Source: Meriones unguiculatus (taxonomy: Eukaryota > Chordata > Mammalia > Rodentia > Muridae). Taken from it: DNA of 64,000 nucleotides. The position numbers and the translations under genes are program-made. Where the stretch lies: assembly GCF_030254825.1 (NCBI RefSeq), contig NC_083369.1:147739762-147803761 (forward strand), read 5' to 3'. Positions 1-12,076 of the stretch are shown here, piece by piece; position 1 is the first letter of the stretch, and the number at the start of each line of letters is the position of its first letter. The notes under the pieces are model-generated. The model ran no database searches. It saw nothing but the letters and a program-made list of their open reading frames with translations, and was not told the origin of the DNA.

Positions 1-3000
1 GAATAACTGAGTGAGGATGAGGACAATTAAGTCAGAAAGTGGACTGTGAAAGGAGGAGGAGCACTGAGAGAGTAGGAGGAATAAATGAGGGGAACGTCTG
101 TATGAGGAGGAGGACTGAGTGAGGAGGACTGAGTGAGGAAGTATAGGACTCAGGAAGAAGTACTAAGTGTGGATGAGTACTGTATGAGTAGGACGACTGC
201 TTGAGGGAGAGTACTGAGTGAGGGGAATGAGTGAGGAGAACTGAATGTGGAGGAGGAGGACTGAGTGATGAGAAGGTGCGTTGAGTGAGGAAGAGGAGGA
301 TTGAATGACATTGTGGAGGATGGGTGCAAAGGAAGACTGAGTGAGCAGGATGACTGAGTGAGGAGGAGGAAGACTGAGTGATGAGGAAGCCTGAGAGAGT
401 AGGATGACTGTGTGAAGAGGTGGACTATGTGAGGAGGACTGAGTGCCAAGGAGGATTGATGGGAAAGAGGACTGACTTTGAGGAGGACTACATAAGTAAG
501 AGGAATGACAGAGGAGGAGGACTGAGAGAGGGTGAGTTAGGAGGAGGACCGAGTGACGGAGAGGATTATTTGAGGTGGTGAAGTCTGAATATGGAGGAGG
601 ACCAAGTAACAAGGATGACTGAGTGAGAATGAGGACAGAGTGAGGAGGAGAACTGAGTAAACAGAAGAACACTGAGTGAGGAGGAGGAGAAATGAGCTAC
701 AAGGAGGAGGACTGAGTGAGGAAGAGGACTGGGAAAGAAGAAGGAATGAGTGAGAAGGAAGAGGACTGAATGTTGAGGAATTTTGAGTGAGGAGAAGGAC
801 TGCCTGGAGAGAAGAACTGTGTGAAGAAGAGGACTGGGTGAGGAAGAGGATTGTGTTAGTTGAGAAGGATTGTGTGTGGACGAGGACTGAGTGAGGAGGC
901 AGAGGAATGAGTGAGTAGGACGACTTAGTGAGGTGGAGGACTGCCTGAGCAGGTGAACTGAGTCAGGAGAAAGATTGAGTGAGGAGGAAGAATGAGTGAA
1001 TAGGACTGAGAGAGGAGGACTAAATGAAGAAGAGGAGGACGGAGTGTTGTTGAGGAATGAGTCAGGAGGGGGAGGATTTGGGGAAAGGAAGGACTGTGTG
1101 AGATTGAGGAGGACTGATTGAGGACAAATACAAGTGTGGAAAAGGACTGATTGAGGACAAGGACAGAATGAGGAAGAGGACAGAATGAGGAGGAGGACAG
1201 ATTGACAGGGATGACTCATTGAAGAGGAGTGACTGAGAATGACTGAGTGAAAAAGACAACTGAGTAAGGAGGAGGAGGAATTTAAGAGGTAGAGGATGAC
1301 TGAGTGAGGAGGAATACTAAGTAAGGAGAAGGAATGAGGAAAAGGAAGACCGAGTGAGGAGAAGAGGGAATGAGTGTGGAATAGAACTTAGTGAGCAGGA
1401 GTGCTGAGTGAGGAGGACCACTGATGATGAGGAGGAATAAGAGAGGAGGAGGACTGTGTGAGGAGGAGGACTGAGTGAGGTGTCCTGAGTGAGGAGAACA
1501 ATGAAATGAGGAAGAATAGGCCTGACTGAGGATGAGGAGGACTAAGTGAAGATGAGGACTTTGTGAGGAGGAGTGAACGACTGAATCAGGAGGAAGACTC
1601 TGAAAGCAGGAGTAGGACTGAGTGAGGATGAACAGGACTAAGTGAAGAGGAGGACTTTGTGAGCAGGAGTGAGTGAAGATAATGAGGACTAGTTTAGGGC
1701 CAGGAATGTGTGAGCAGAAGGACTGAATGAGTAGGAAGACTCTGAAAGTAGGAGGAGGACTGAGTGAGGATGAGGATTGAGTGAGCAGGTGAAATGTGGC
1801 AAGAGGAGGACTGATTGAGATGGAGGAGGAATGAGTGAGGAGGAGGAAAAGTGAGTGAGGAGGAAGAGGTTTGAGTGAGGAAGAGGACTGAGCGACAAAG
1901 AGGTGGATTGGTGAGGAGGAGGACTGAGCAGTGAAGAGGAAATTGAGTGAGAAGGAGGAAGATTGAGTGAGGAAGAGGAGGACTGAGTAAGGAGGAGGAA
2001 TGGGTGAGGAGGATGACTGGGTTATGGAGAGGAGGATGGAGTAGTAGGAGTATTCAGTAAGGAGGAAGAGGACTGACTGAGGAGGAGGACTGACTGAGAA
2101 GGTGGAGCATGGAGGACTGAGTGTGGAGGTGAAATGAAAAAGGAGGGGACTGAGTGAGGAGAAAGACTGAGTGAAGAGGGCCTGAATTCAGAGGATTGAA
2201 TTAGGTGGAGAAGACTGAGTGAGGAGGAGGAAGGCTAAGTGAGTTGGAGGATTGAATGAGGAAGAGGACTGTGTGAAGAGAAGGACTGAGTGAGGAGCTA
2301 GACTGAGTGAGTGGGGGTAGAACTGAGTGAGGAGGTTAAGGACTTAGTGAGGAGGAAGACTTGGTGAGGAGGAGGGCTGATTGATATGTAGGACGTATTG
2401 AGGAGGACTGAGTTAGGAGGAGTATTGTGTGAGGAGGAGGACTCAGTGAAAAGGAGGACTGAGTGAGGAAGAAGAATATGTGAGGATGAGGAGTGAGTGA
2501 GGAGGCCATAGTGAGGAGGAGGACTGAGTTAGGGAGAAGAGGAATGAGTGAGAAGGACTGAGTGAGGAGGAGGATTACTGTGTGAGGAGGAGGACTCATT
2601 GAGATGGAGGACGGAAAGAGAAAGTGGAAGATTGAGTGAAAAGAGAGACTAAGTGAGGAGGTTAATGGCCGAGTTAGGAGGAGTACTTTGTGAGGAGGAG
2701 GACTGATTGATATGTAGGACATATTGAGAAGGACTAGCTGAGGAGGACTAGGTTAGGAGAATGGGTGAAGAGGAGGCCTGAGTGAGGAGGAGGACTATGT
2801 GCTGAGGAAGAGGAATGATGGAGGAAGAGAAAGAATTGGTGATGCGGAAGACTAAATGAGGGAGAGGACTCAGTGATGAGGACTAAGTGAGGAGGAGGAT
2901 TGAGTAATGAGAAGGTCATAGTGAGGAGGAGGTCTAAATGATGATGAGGACTACTAATGAGGAGGAACACTGAATGAGTGGGACTGTGTGAGGAGGACTG

Positions 3001-6000
3001 AGTGAAGTAGAGTGGGAATGAGTGAAGGAAAGGAAGAATGAGTAATAGGAGGACTGTGTGAGGAGGAGGACTGAGTGAGAATGAGTAGGACTGAGTGAGG
3101 AGGAGGGCAAAGTGAGAAGAATGACTGTGTGAGGAGGAGGACTGCTTGAGTGAGAGGACTAAGTGAGTAGGACTGATTGAAGAGGTCTGAGGAAAAGTAG
3201 GGCTGAGCAATGAGGACGAGGACTGAGTGAGATGGAGGAGTGAATGAGAAAGTGTAAGATTGACTGAAAAGAAGGACTGAGTGAGCAGGTGGAGAAGGAA
3301 TGAGTGAGAAGGAAGACTGAGTGATGAAGAGTACTGAGTGAGGAGTAGAATGTGAGGAGGAGGACTCAGGGAGCATTATTGAGAGAAGAGGACGATTGAT
3401 TGAGAAGGAAGAGGACTGAGTTAGGAGGAAGACTGAGTGCAAAGAGAAAACAGTGAGGGGGACTAAGTGAGGAAGAGGACAGACTGAGGAGGAGTAGAAC
3501 TGAGTCAGGAGGAGGACTAATGAGGAGGAGAATTGAGTGAGGAGGAGGACTGCTTGAGGGAGAGGACTCAATGAGGAAGTCATTGTGGAGGACAGAGAAG
3601 GAGGACCGAGGAGGAAATTGTGATGAACAGGACTAAGTGAGCTAGAGGATTAATTGAGAAGGAGGAGTATTGATGTATAAGGAGGACTGAGTGAGGGTGA
3701 GGACTGAGTGAGGAGGAGAACTGAGGGTGCAAATAGGATTTAGTGAGGAGGAGGAAGGATGAGTGAGAGGGAGGACTAAGTGAGGTGGAGGATAGAGTGA
3801 GGAAGCAGACTGGATTTGAAGGAGGACTGATTTTGGAGCAGGAAAGAGTAAGATGTGGAAGACTGAGTGGGAAGGAGCACTGTGTGAGGAGTTGGAAATC
3901 TTATGGGGAAGGAGGGAAACTGTGAGGAGGATGCCTGATTGGTGGGTTGTACTGAGTGAAGAGGACTGACTTAGAAGAAGAAAGACTAGGAGAAGAGCAG
4001 TAATGGGTGTGAAGGAGGACGGAATGAGTAAGAGGACAGAGTGAGGAGGAATAATGAGTGAGGAGTTGGCCTGAGAAAAGAGGAGGAATTAGTGAGTAGG
4101 AGGACTTAGTGAGGAGGAGGACTGACTGAGAAGGTGAACTGAGTCAGGAGAAAGATTGAGTGAGGAGAAAGAATGAGTGAATAGGACTGAGAGAGGAGGA
4201 CTAAATGAAGAGGAGGAGGAGTGAGTGTTGATGAGGAATCAGTCAGGAGGAGGAGGATTTAGTGAAAGGAGGACTGTGTGAGATGGAGGAAGACTGAGAG
4301 AGTACAAAAACAAGTGTGGAAAAGGACTGATTGAGGACGAGGACAGAATGAGGAAGAGGACAAAATGAGGAGGAGGACGGATTGATGGGGATGACTAATT
4401 GAGGAGGACTGACTGAGAATGCCTGATTGAAAAAGAGAAGAACTGAGTGAGGATGAGGAGGAATTGAAGAGATAGAGGACAACTGCGTGAGGAGGACTTA
4501 GGGAGTGGGACTGAGTTAGGAGGAGTACAGTATGAGGAGGGGATAGACTGAGTGAGGAGGAGTACTAAGTAAGGAGAAGAAATGAGGAAAAGGAAGACCG
4601 AGTGAGGAGAAGAGGGAATGAGTGTGGAAAAGAACTTAGTGAGCCGGATTGCCGAATGAAGAGGACCACTGATGAGGAGGAGGAATAAGAGAGGAGGAGG
4701 ACTGTGTGAGGAGGAGAACTGAGTGAGATGTCCTGAGTGAGGAGGGCAATGAAATGAGGAAGAGTAGGAGTGAGTGAGGATGAAGAGGACTAAGTGAAGA
4801 GGAGGACTTTGTGAGGAGGAGTGAGTGAAGATGATGAGGACTAGGTTAGTGGCAGTACTGTTTGAGCAGAAGGACTGAATCAGTAGGAAGACTCTGAAAG
4901 CAGGAGGAGGACTGAGTGAGGATGAGGATAAAGTGAGCAGGTGGAATGTGGCAAAAGGAGGACTGATTGAGATGGAGGAGGAATGAGTTGAAGAGGAGGA
5001 AAAGTGAGTGAGGAGGAAGAGGTTTGAGTGAGGAGGAGGACTGAGTGACAAAGAGGTGGATTAGTGAGGAGGACTGAGCAGGGAGGAGTAAAAATTAGTG
5101 AGAAGGAGGAAGATTGAGTGAGGAAGAGGAGGACTGATTAAGGAGGAGAAATGTGTGAGGAGGATGACTGGGTTATGGAGAGGAGGATGGAGAAGTAGGA
5201 GTATACAGTTAGGAGGAAGAGGCCTGACTGAGGAGGAGGACTGACTGAGAAGGTGGAGGGTGAAGGACTGAGTGAGGAGGTTAAGGACTTAATGAGGAGG
5301 AGCACTTGGTGAGGAGGAGGGCTGATTGATATGTAGGATATATTGAGGAGGACTGAGTTAGGAGGAATATTGTGTGAGGAGGAGGGCTCAGTGAAAAGGA
5401 GGACTGAGTGAGGAAGAAGAATATGTGAGGAGGAGGAGTGAGTGAGGAGGCCATAGTGAGGAGGAGGACTGAGTTAGGGAGAAGAGGAATGAGTGAGAAG
5501 GACTGAGTGAGGAGGGGGATTACTGTGTGAGGAGAAGAACTCAGTGAGATGGAGGACTGAAAGAGAAAGTGGAAGATTGAGTGAAAAGAGAGACTAAGTG
5601 AGGAGGGGAATGACCGAGTGAGGAGGAGTACTTTGTGAGGAGGAGGGCTGATTGATATGTAGGACATATTGAAAAGTACTAGCTGAGGTGTACTGGGTTA
5701 GGAGAAGGAAGAATGGGTGAAGAGGAGGCCTGAGTGAGGAGGAGGACTATGTGCGGAGGAGGAGGAATGATGGAGGAGGAGAAGGAATTGGTGATGCGGA
5801 AGACTAAATGAGGGAGAGGACTCAGTGAGGAGGACTAAGTGAGGAGGAGGATTGAGTAATGAGATGGTCTTAGTGAGGAGGAGGACTAAATGATCATGAG
5901 GACTACTAATGAGGAGGAACACTGAATGAGTAGGACTGTGTGAGGAGGACTGAGTGAAGTAGAGTGGGAATGAGTGAAGGAAAGGAAGGATGAGTTAGTA

Positions 6001-6468
6001 GGAGGACTTTGTGAGGAGGAGGACTGAATGAGAATGAGTAGGACTGAGTGAGGAGGAGGGCTAAGTGAGAAGAATGACTGTGTGAGGAGGAGGACTGCTT
6101 GAGTGAGAGGACTAAGTGAGTAGGACTGATTGAGCAGGTCTGAGGAAAAGTAGAGCTGAGCAATGAGGACGAGGACTGAGTGAGATGGAGGAGTGAATGA
6201 GAAAGTGTAAGATTGAGTGAAAAGTAGGACTGAGTGAGCAGGTGGAGAAGGAATGAGTGAGAAGGAAGACTGAGTGATGAAGAGTACTGAGTGAGGAGTA
6301 GAATGTGAGGAGGAGGACTAGGGAGAAGAGTACGATTGACTGAGAAGGATGAGGACTGAGTTAGGAGGAAGACTGAGTGCAAAGAGAACACAGTGAGGGG
6401 GACTAAGTGAGGAAGAGGACAGACTGAGAAGGAGTAGAACTGAATCAGGAGGAGGACTAAGTGAGGAG
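1..6468. repeat. G-family 17-bp minisatellite block G1 (cut by window edge)
   Basis: The plus strand is an imperfect tandem array of a purine-rich unit of about 17 bp (consensus near AGGAGGAGGACTGAGTG), with very little cytosine. The first 300 bp match 51181 onward (block G7) with about two mismatches and share private variants such as GGGGAACGTCTG, so G1 is a close relative of G7. Inside the block the sequence jumps back near 4110 and repeats an earlier part. The right end stops abruptly in mid-block at 6468. The long minus-strand open frames (Ser/Leu/Pro-rich) arise because the 17-bp unit has no stop in any minus frame. I see no gene here. Confidence 0.93.
4110..6468. repeat. Second copy of a 2.4-2.6 kb segment inside G1
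   Basis: About 4110-6468 repeats about 920-3510 in the same order. For example, the stretch starting at 2336 reappears at 5281 (offset 2945) and the one at about 3450 reappears at about 6390. The related blocks G4 and G7 carry this segment once, so this is a local tandem duplication or template switch within G1. The offset falls from about 3180 near 4140 to about 2945 later, so indels have accumulated between the copies. Confidence 0.8.
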
Positions 6469-7397
6469 TGCATTTATGACATCAAAACAGTATTTTGACA
6501 ACACATAGGAACCATGACATCACAACGGAATGATGACATCACAAAGGTATTTTGAAATTAGAATGGGTTCGTGACATCAATGGAGCATTATGACATCACA
6601 AATTTAGTGTGACATCACAATAACATTACGACTTCACAACAGTATTACATCATCATTTGGGCGTTATGACATCATACGGGCATAATGACATCACAAAGTG
6701 GATGTGACATCACAAGTTCATTATGACATCACAATTTATTTAGGACATGATACCTGAATTATGCCATCACTTTGGAATCATGACATCACAATGTTATTGT
6801 AAATTCACAATGGAACTGTGACATGAAATTGTGTTAGTGTCAAGTGTCATCACAATTAAATGGCATCACAAAGGAATTATATGTCACATAATGACTCCAC
6901 GATGTCATTATGACATCACAAGATGATTATGACATCATAACAGTATAACGACATCATAACAGGATAATGACATCATACTGGAAATATGAAATCATAAATG
7001 TATTATGACATCACAATAGAATTGTGACATCAAAATGTTATGACATCATAATGGAAAAATGACATTACAAGGTCACTGTGACATCACAATTCATTTAAGA
7101 CATCATAACTGTGTTACGACCTCACAATGGAATCATGCTTCTCAATGGAATTATGACATCACAATGGTATTGTGACATCAGGATGGTTTTCTGACATCAA
7201 ATTGGCATGCTGATATCACAAAAATTATTGTGACATCACAATGGCATCATTTCTTCGAAACTGTATTATGACATCACAATGGAATTTTGGCCTCAGAATG
7301 TTATTGTGAAATCACAATGGTATTTTGACATCATAATATTATTGTGACAGCACAATGGTTTTTGCCATCACAATAGTATTATGGCATCACAATGGTA
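6469..7397. repeat. T-family 19-bp minisatellite block T1 (5'-truncated)
   Basis: Imperfect tandem array of a unit of about 19 bp, near ATGACATCACAATGGAATT. At about 930 bp it is far shorter than the other T blocks. It begins in mid-block at TGCATTTATGACATC, a point found internally at about 12932, 18947 and 28520, and lacks the usual entry junction. Its right end is the standard T-to-G junction (GGCATCACAATGGTAG, then AGACNACCAAGT). No gene is seen. Confidence 0.92.
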
Positions 7398-10300
7398 GAG
7401 ACCACCAAGTGAGGAGGAGTTGGGAGACTGAGTGAGAATGCAGACTCCGTGAGCAGAACAACTGTGTGAGGAGGATGACTGAGTGATAATGAGGAGCACT
7501 AAGTGAAGAGGATGACAGTGATTGGAGGAGGAGGACTGAGTGAAGAATTAGAGGATTGAGTGAGTAGTGGGACTAAGTGAAGAGGACTGCATGAAGAGGA
7601 GGAATGTGGGAAGTGGAGGATGAATGAATGAAGATGAGGAATGCTGAGTAAGGAGGACTGAGTGGGAATGAGGTGGACTTGTTCGGAGAAGGAATTTGTG
7701 AGGAGGATTACTGAGTGAAGGGGAGGAGTACTGATTTAATAGGAGGACTGAATGAGTAGGAGGACTATAAGAAGAAAAGGATTGAGGGAGGCAGACTGAG
7801 GGAGGCCTGATTCAGGTAGAGTACAGAGTGAAGAGCAATAAGACTGAATGAGAAGGAGGAGTACTAAGTGAGGAGGAGGTCTATGTGAGGAGAAGGACTG
7901 CTTGAAGGAGAGGACTGCTTGAGGAGGACTGATTAAAGAGGACTGAGTGAGGTGTAGGAGGACTTAATGATTATGAGGAGGACTGAGAGCAGTGGAGGAG
8001 AAATGAGTGTGGACAACTGAGTGAGGATGAGTACAGAGTCATAATTGGTAGGACTGAGTGAGGCAGAAGAGGAATAATTGAAGATGAGGACTGTGTGACT
8101 AGGAGGACTGAGCGAAGAGGATAACTGAGACAGAGATGGAAGATTAAGTGAAAACAATGACTAAGTGAAGAGCAGGAATGAGTGAGGAGATGATTGAGTG
8201 AGGAGGAGGACAGAGTGAGGATGAGGACAATTAAGTCAGAAAGTGGATAGTGAAAGGAGGAGGAGCACTGAGAGAGTAGGAGGAATAAATGATGATGAGG
8301 ACTGTATGAGGAGGAGGACTGAGTGAAGAGGACTGAGTGAGGAAGAATAGGATTGAAGAAGAAGTACTGAGTGTGGATGAGTACTATATGAGTAGGACGA
8401 CTGCTTGAGGGAGAGGAATGAGTGAGGGGAATGAGTGAGGAGAAGTGAATGTGGAGGAGGAGGACTGAGTGATGAGAAGGAGGGTTGAGTGAGGAAGAGG
8501 AGGACTGAATGACATAGTGCAGGATGGGTGCAAAGGAAGACTGAGGGAGCAGCATGACTGAGTGAGGAGGAGGAAGACTGAGTGATGAGGAAGCCTGAGA
8601 GATTAGGATGACTGTGTGAAGAGGTGGACTGTGTGAGGAGGACTGAGTACCTAGGAGGATTGAGTTTTGTGGAGGACTAGATAAGTAAGAGGAATAACAG
8701 AGGAGGAGGACTGAGTGAGTGGAGTTAGGAGGAGGTCTGAGTGAAGAAGAGGATTAACTGAGGAGGTGGAAGTCTGAAAAAGGAGGAGGACTAAGTAACA
8801 TGGAAGACTGAGTGAGAATGAGGACAGAGTGAGCAGGAGAACTGAGTAAACAGAAGAAGACAGAAGGAGGAGGAGGAGGAAGAGAAATGAGTTACAAGGA
8901 GGAGGACTGAGTGAGGAAGAGGACTGGGGAAGGAGAAAGAATGAGTGAGAAGCTAGAGAACTGAAAGTGGAGTGGAGGAGTTTTGAGTGAGGAGAAGGAC
9001 TGTCTGGAGAGAAGAACTGTGTGAAGAAGAGGACTGGGTGAATAGGAGGACTGTGTTAGGTGAGAAGGACTGTGTGTGGACGAAGAGTGAGTGAGGAGGC
9101 AGAGGAATGAGTGAGTAGGATGACTTATTGAGGAGGAGGACTGACTGAGAAGCTGAATTGAGTCAGAAGAAAGATTGAGTGAGGAGGAAGAATGAGTGAA
9201 TAGGACTGAGAAAGGAGGACTAAATGAAGAGGAGGAGTGAGGAGTGAGTGTTGATGAGGAATGAGTCAGGATTAGGATGAATTAGTGAAAGGAGGACTCT
9301 GTGAGATGGAGGAGGACTGAGAGAGTACAAAAACAATTGTGGAAAAGGACTGATTGAGGAAAAGGACAGAATGAGGTAGAGGAGAGAATGAGGAGGAAGA
9401 CAGATTGACGGGGATGACTAATTGAGGAGGACTGACTGAGAATGACTGGCTGAAAAAGAGGAGAACTGAGTGAGGATGAGTAGGAATTAAAGAGGTAGAG
9501 GAGGACTGATTGAGGAGGACTCAGTGAGCAGGACTGAGTGAGGAGGAGTATAGTATGAGTAGGGGATAGACTGAGTGAAGAGGAGTACTAAGTAAGGAGA
9601 AGGAATTAGGAAAAGGAAGACCGAGTAAGAAGAAGAGGGAATGAGTGTGGAAAAGAACTTAGTGAGTAGGAGTGCTGAGTGAGGAGGATCACTGATGAGG
9701 AAGAGGAGTAAGAGAGGAGGAGGACTGTGTGAGGAGGAAGACTGAGTGCGATGTCCTGAGTGAGGAGGACAATGAAATGAGGAAGAGTAGGACTGAGTGA
9801 GGATGAACAGGACTAAGTGAAGAGGAGGACTTTGTGAGCAGGAGTGAGTGAAGATGATGAGGACTAGTTTAGGGCCAGGACTGTGTGAGCAGAAGGACTG
9901 AATGAGTAGGAAGACTCTGAAAGTAGGAGGAGGACTGAGTGAGGATGAGGATTCAGTGAGCAGGTGGAATCTGGGAAGAGGAGGACTGATTGAGATGGAG
10001 GAGGAATGAGTGAGGAGGAGGAAAAGTGAGTGAGGAGGTAGAGGTTTGAGTGAGGAAGAGGACTGTGTGACAAAGAGTTGGATTATTGAGGAGGAGGACT
10101 GAGCAGGGAGGAGGAAAAATGAGGGAGAAGGAGGAAGATTAATTGAGGAAGAGGAGGACTGAGTAAGGAGGAGGAATGGGTGAGGAGGATGACTGAGTAA
10201 TGGAGAGGAGGATGGAGTAGTCGGAGTATTCAGTAAGGAGGAAGAGGACTGACTGAGGAGGAGGACTGACTGAGAAGGTGGAGGGTGGAGGACTGAGTGA

Positions 10301-12076
10301 GGAGGTGAACTGAAAAAGGAGGAGACTGAGTGAGGAGAAAGACTGAGTGAAGAGGGTCTGAATGCAGAGGATTGAATTAGGTGGAGAAGACTGAGTGAGG
10401 AGGAGGATGGCTATGTGAGTTGGAGGACTGAATGAAGAAGAGGACTGTGTGAAGAGAAGGACTGAGTGAGGAGCTAGACTGAGTTAGTGGGGGTAGAACT
10501 GAGTGAGGAGGTTAAGGACTTATTGAGGAGGAGGACTTGGTGAGGAAGAGGGCTGATTGATATGTAGGACATATTGAGAAGGACTAGCTAAGGAGGACTG
10601 GGTAAGGAGAAGGAAGAATGGGTGAAGAGGAGGCCTGAGTGAGGAGGAGGACTAAGTCAGAAAGAGGATTGTATTTGAAGAAAAACTGATTAAAGGAGTG
10701 GATTGTGTATGGAGGACAAATTGAAGAGAACTGAGTGTGGTGGAGGAAGACTGAGTGATGGGGAGGAGGACTGAAAGAGGAGGAGGAAAGTCTGAGGAGA
10801 TCTGAGTGAGGGGAAGGATTGAATGAGGAGGTAAACAGTGAGAAGGAAGGAGAATAAGCGATGAAGAGGTGGAATGAGAGAGGAGGAGGAGTGTGGGAGG
10901 AGGAGAGCTTTTTGGGGATGACTGAGGCGGAGGACTGAGTGAGAAGGACAGAGTGAGGAGGAGTATAGCATGAGAAGGGTTACCAACAAGTGAAGAGGAA
11001 GAGGAATAATGGAGGAGGAGTTTTGTGTATGGAGGAGGACTGAGTGGTCAGGAGGACTGACTGAGGTACAGGACAAATGAGTGAAGAGGAGGAAAATTGA
11101 GTGAGGAGGGTGACTCAGTGTGGAAGATGACTGAATGAGGATTTGTTGAGTGAAAAAGTTAACAGAATGAGGAAGAGTAGAACTTAGTGAGGAAGAGGAG
11201 GAGGAGGACAAAGAGGAGGACTAAGTAAGGAGGAGGACTGTGTAGGAAGAAGTACTGTTTGAAGGAGAAGAGTTGGTAAGGAGTAGTGGTTGAGGAGGAC
11301 TTAGTGAAGAGGACTCATTGAAGAAGAGGACTGTGTGAGTAGGAATGAGTGAAGGGAACTGAGTTTGGAGGACAGAATGAGGAGCAGGACAGATTGAGGA
11401 GGAGTAGGACTGAGTCAGGAGGTGGAGGACTAAATGGAAATGAGGACTCCTGAATAGAGGGTGTCAGTGAGAAAGATGACTGCGTGAGTCTTAGGAGGAC
11501 TATGTAAGGAGTAGGATGAGGATTGAATGAGTGGGAGGACTTTGAAAGTAGAAGAGAACTGAATGTGGAGGAGGAATGAGTGAGAAGGAGGACTGAATAA
11601 ATTGGAGAAATGAGTGAGGAGGTGGACAAAATGCTGGAGATGTGGACTGCTTTAGGAGGAGGAATTGAGTGCAGAGGAGGACAGAGAGAGGAGGAGGAAA
11701 AGTGTGTGAGGAGGAAGACTGAATGCTAGGAGGTGTGAGGTGGACTGTGTGAGGAGGAGGAGTGAGTGAGGTGGAGGAGAACTAAGTAAGTAGGAAGAGT
11801 TGTGAGGAGAAGTACTGCTTGACTGACTGTGTGAAGAGGACTGAGTGAGGAGGACTAAGTGGAGAGGAAGGCTGCATGAGGAAGAGCCCTTTGCGAGAAG
11901 AAAGACTACTTTAAGGAGAGGACTACATTAGAACTGAGTGAAGAGGACTGATATAGGTGGAGGAGAGCGTGAGAAGGTTAAGGACTGAGTGAGGAGGAAG
12001 ACTAAGGGAAGAGGAGGAGTGAGTCTTGATTAGGAATGAGTGAGGAGGAGGACTGAATGACAAGAAGGGATGAGTA
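7398..12076. repeat. G-family block G2
   Basis: 17-bp purine-rich array of about 4.7 kb. Its partner in the second higher-order copy is G5, which has nearly the same length once the provirus is removed. It contains the empty paralogue of the provirus target (GTGGAGGAG followed by AACTAAG, 11771-11786) and an empty paralogue of the solo-LTR target near 11150. It ends in the standard G-to-T junction (GACAAGAAGGGATGAGTAAA). No gene is seen; minus-strand open frames are repeat artefacts. Confidence 0.92.
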
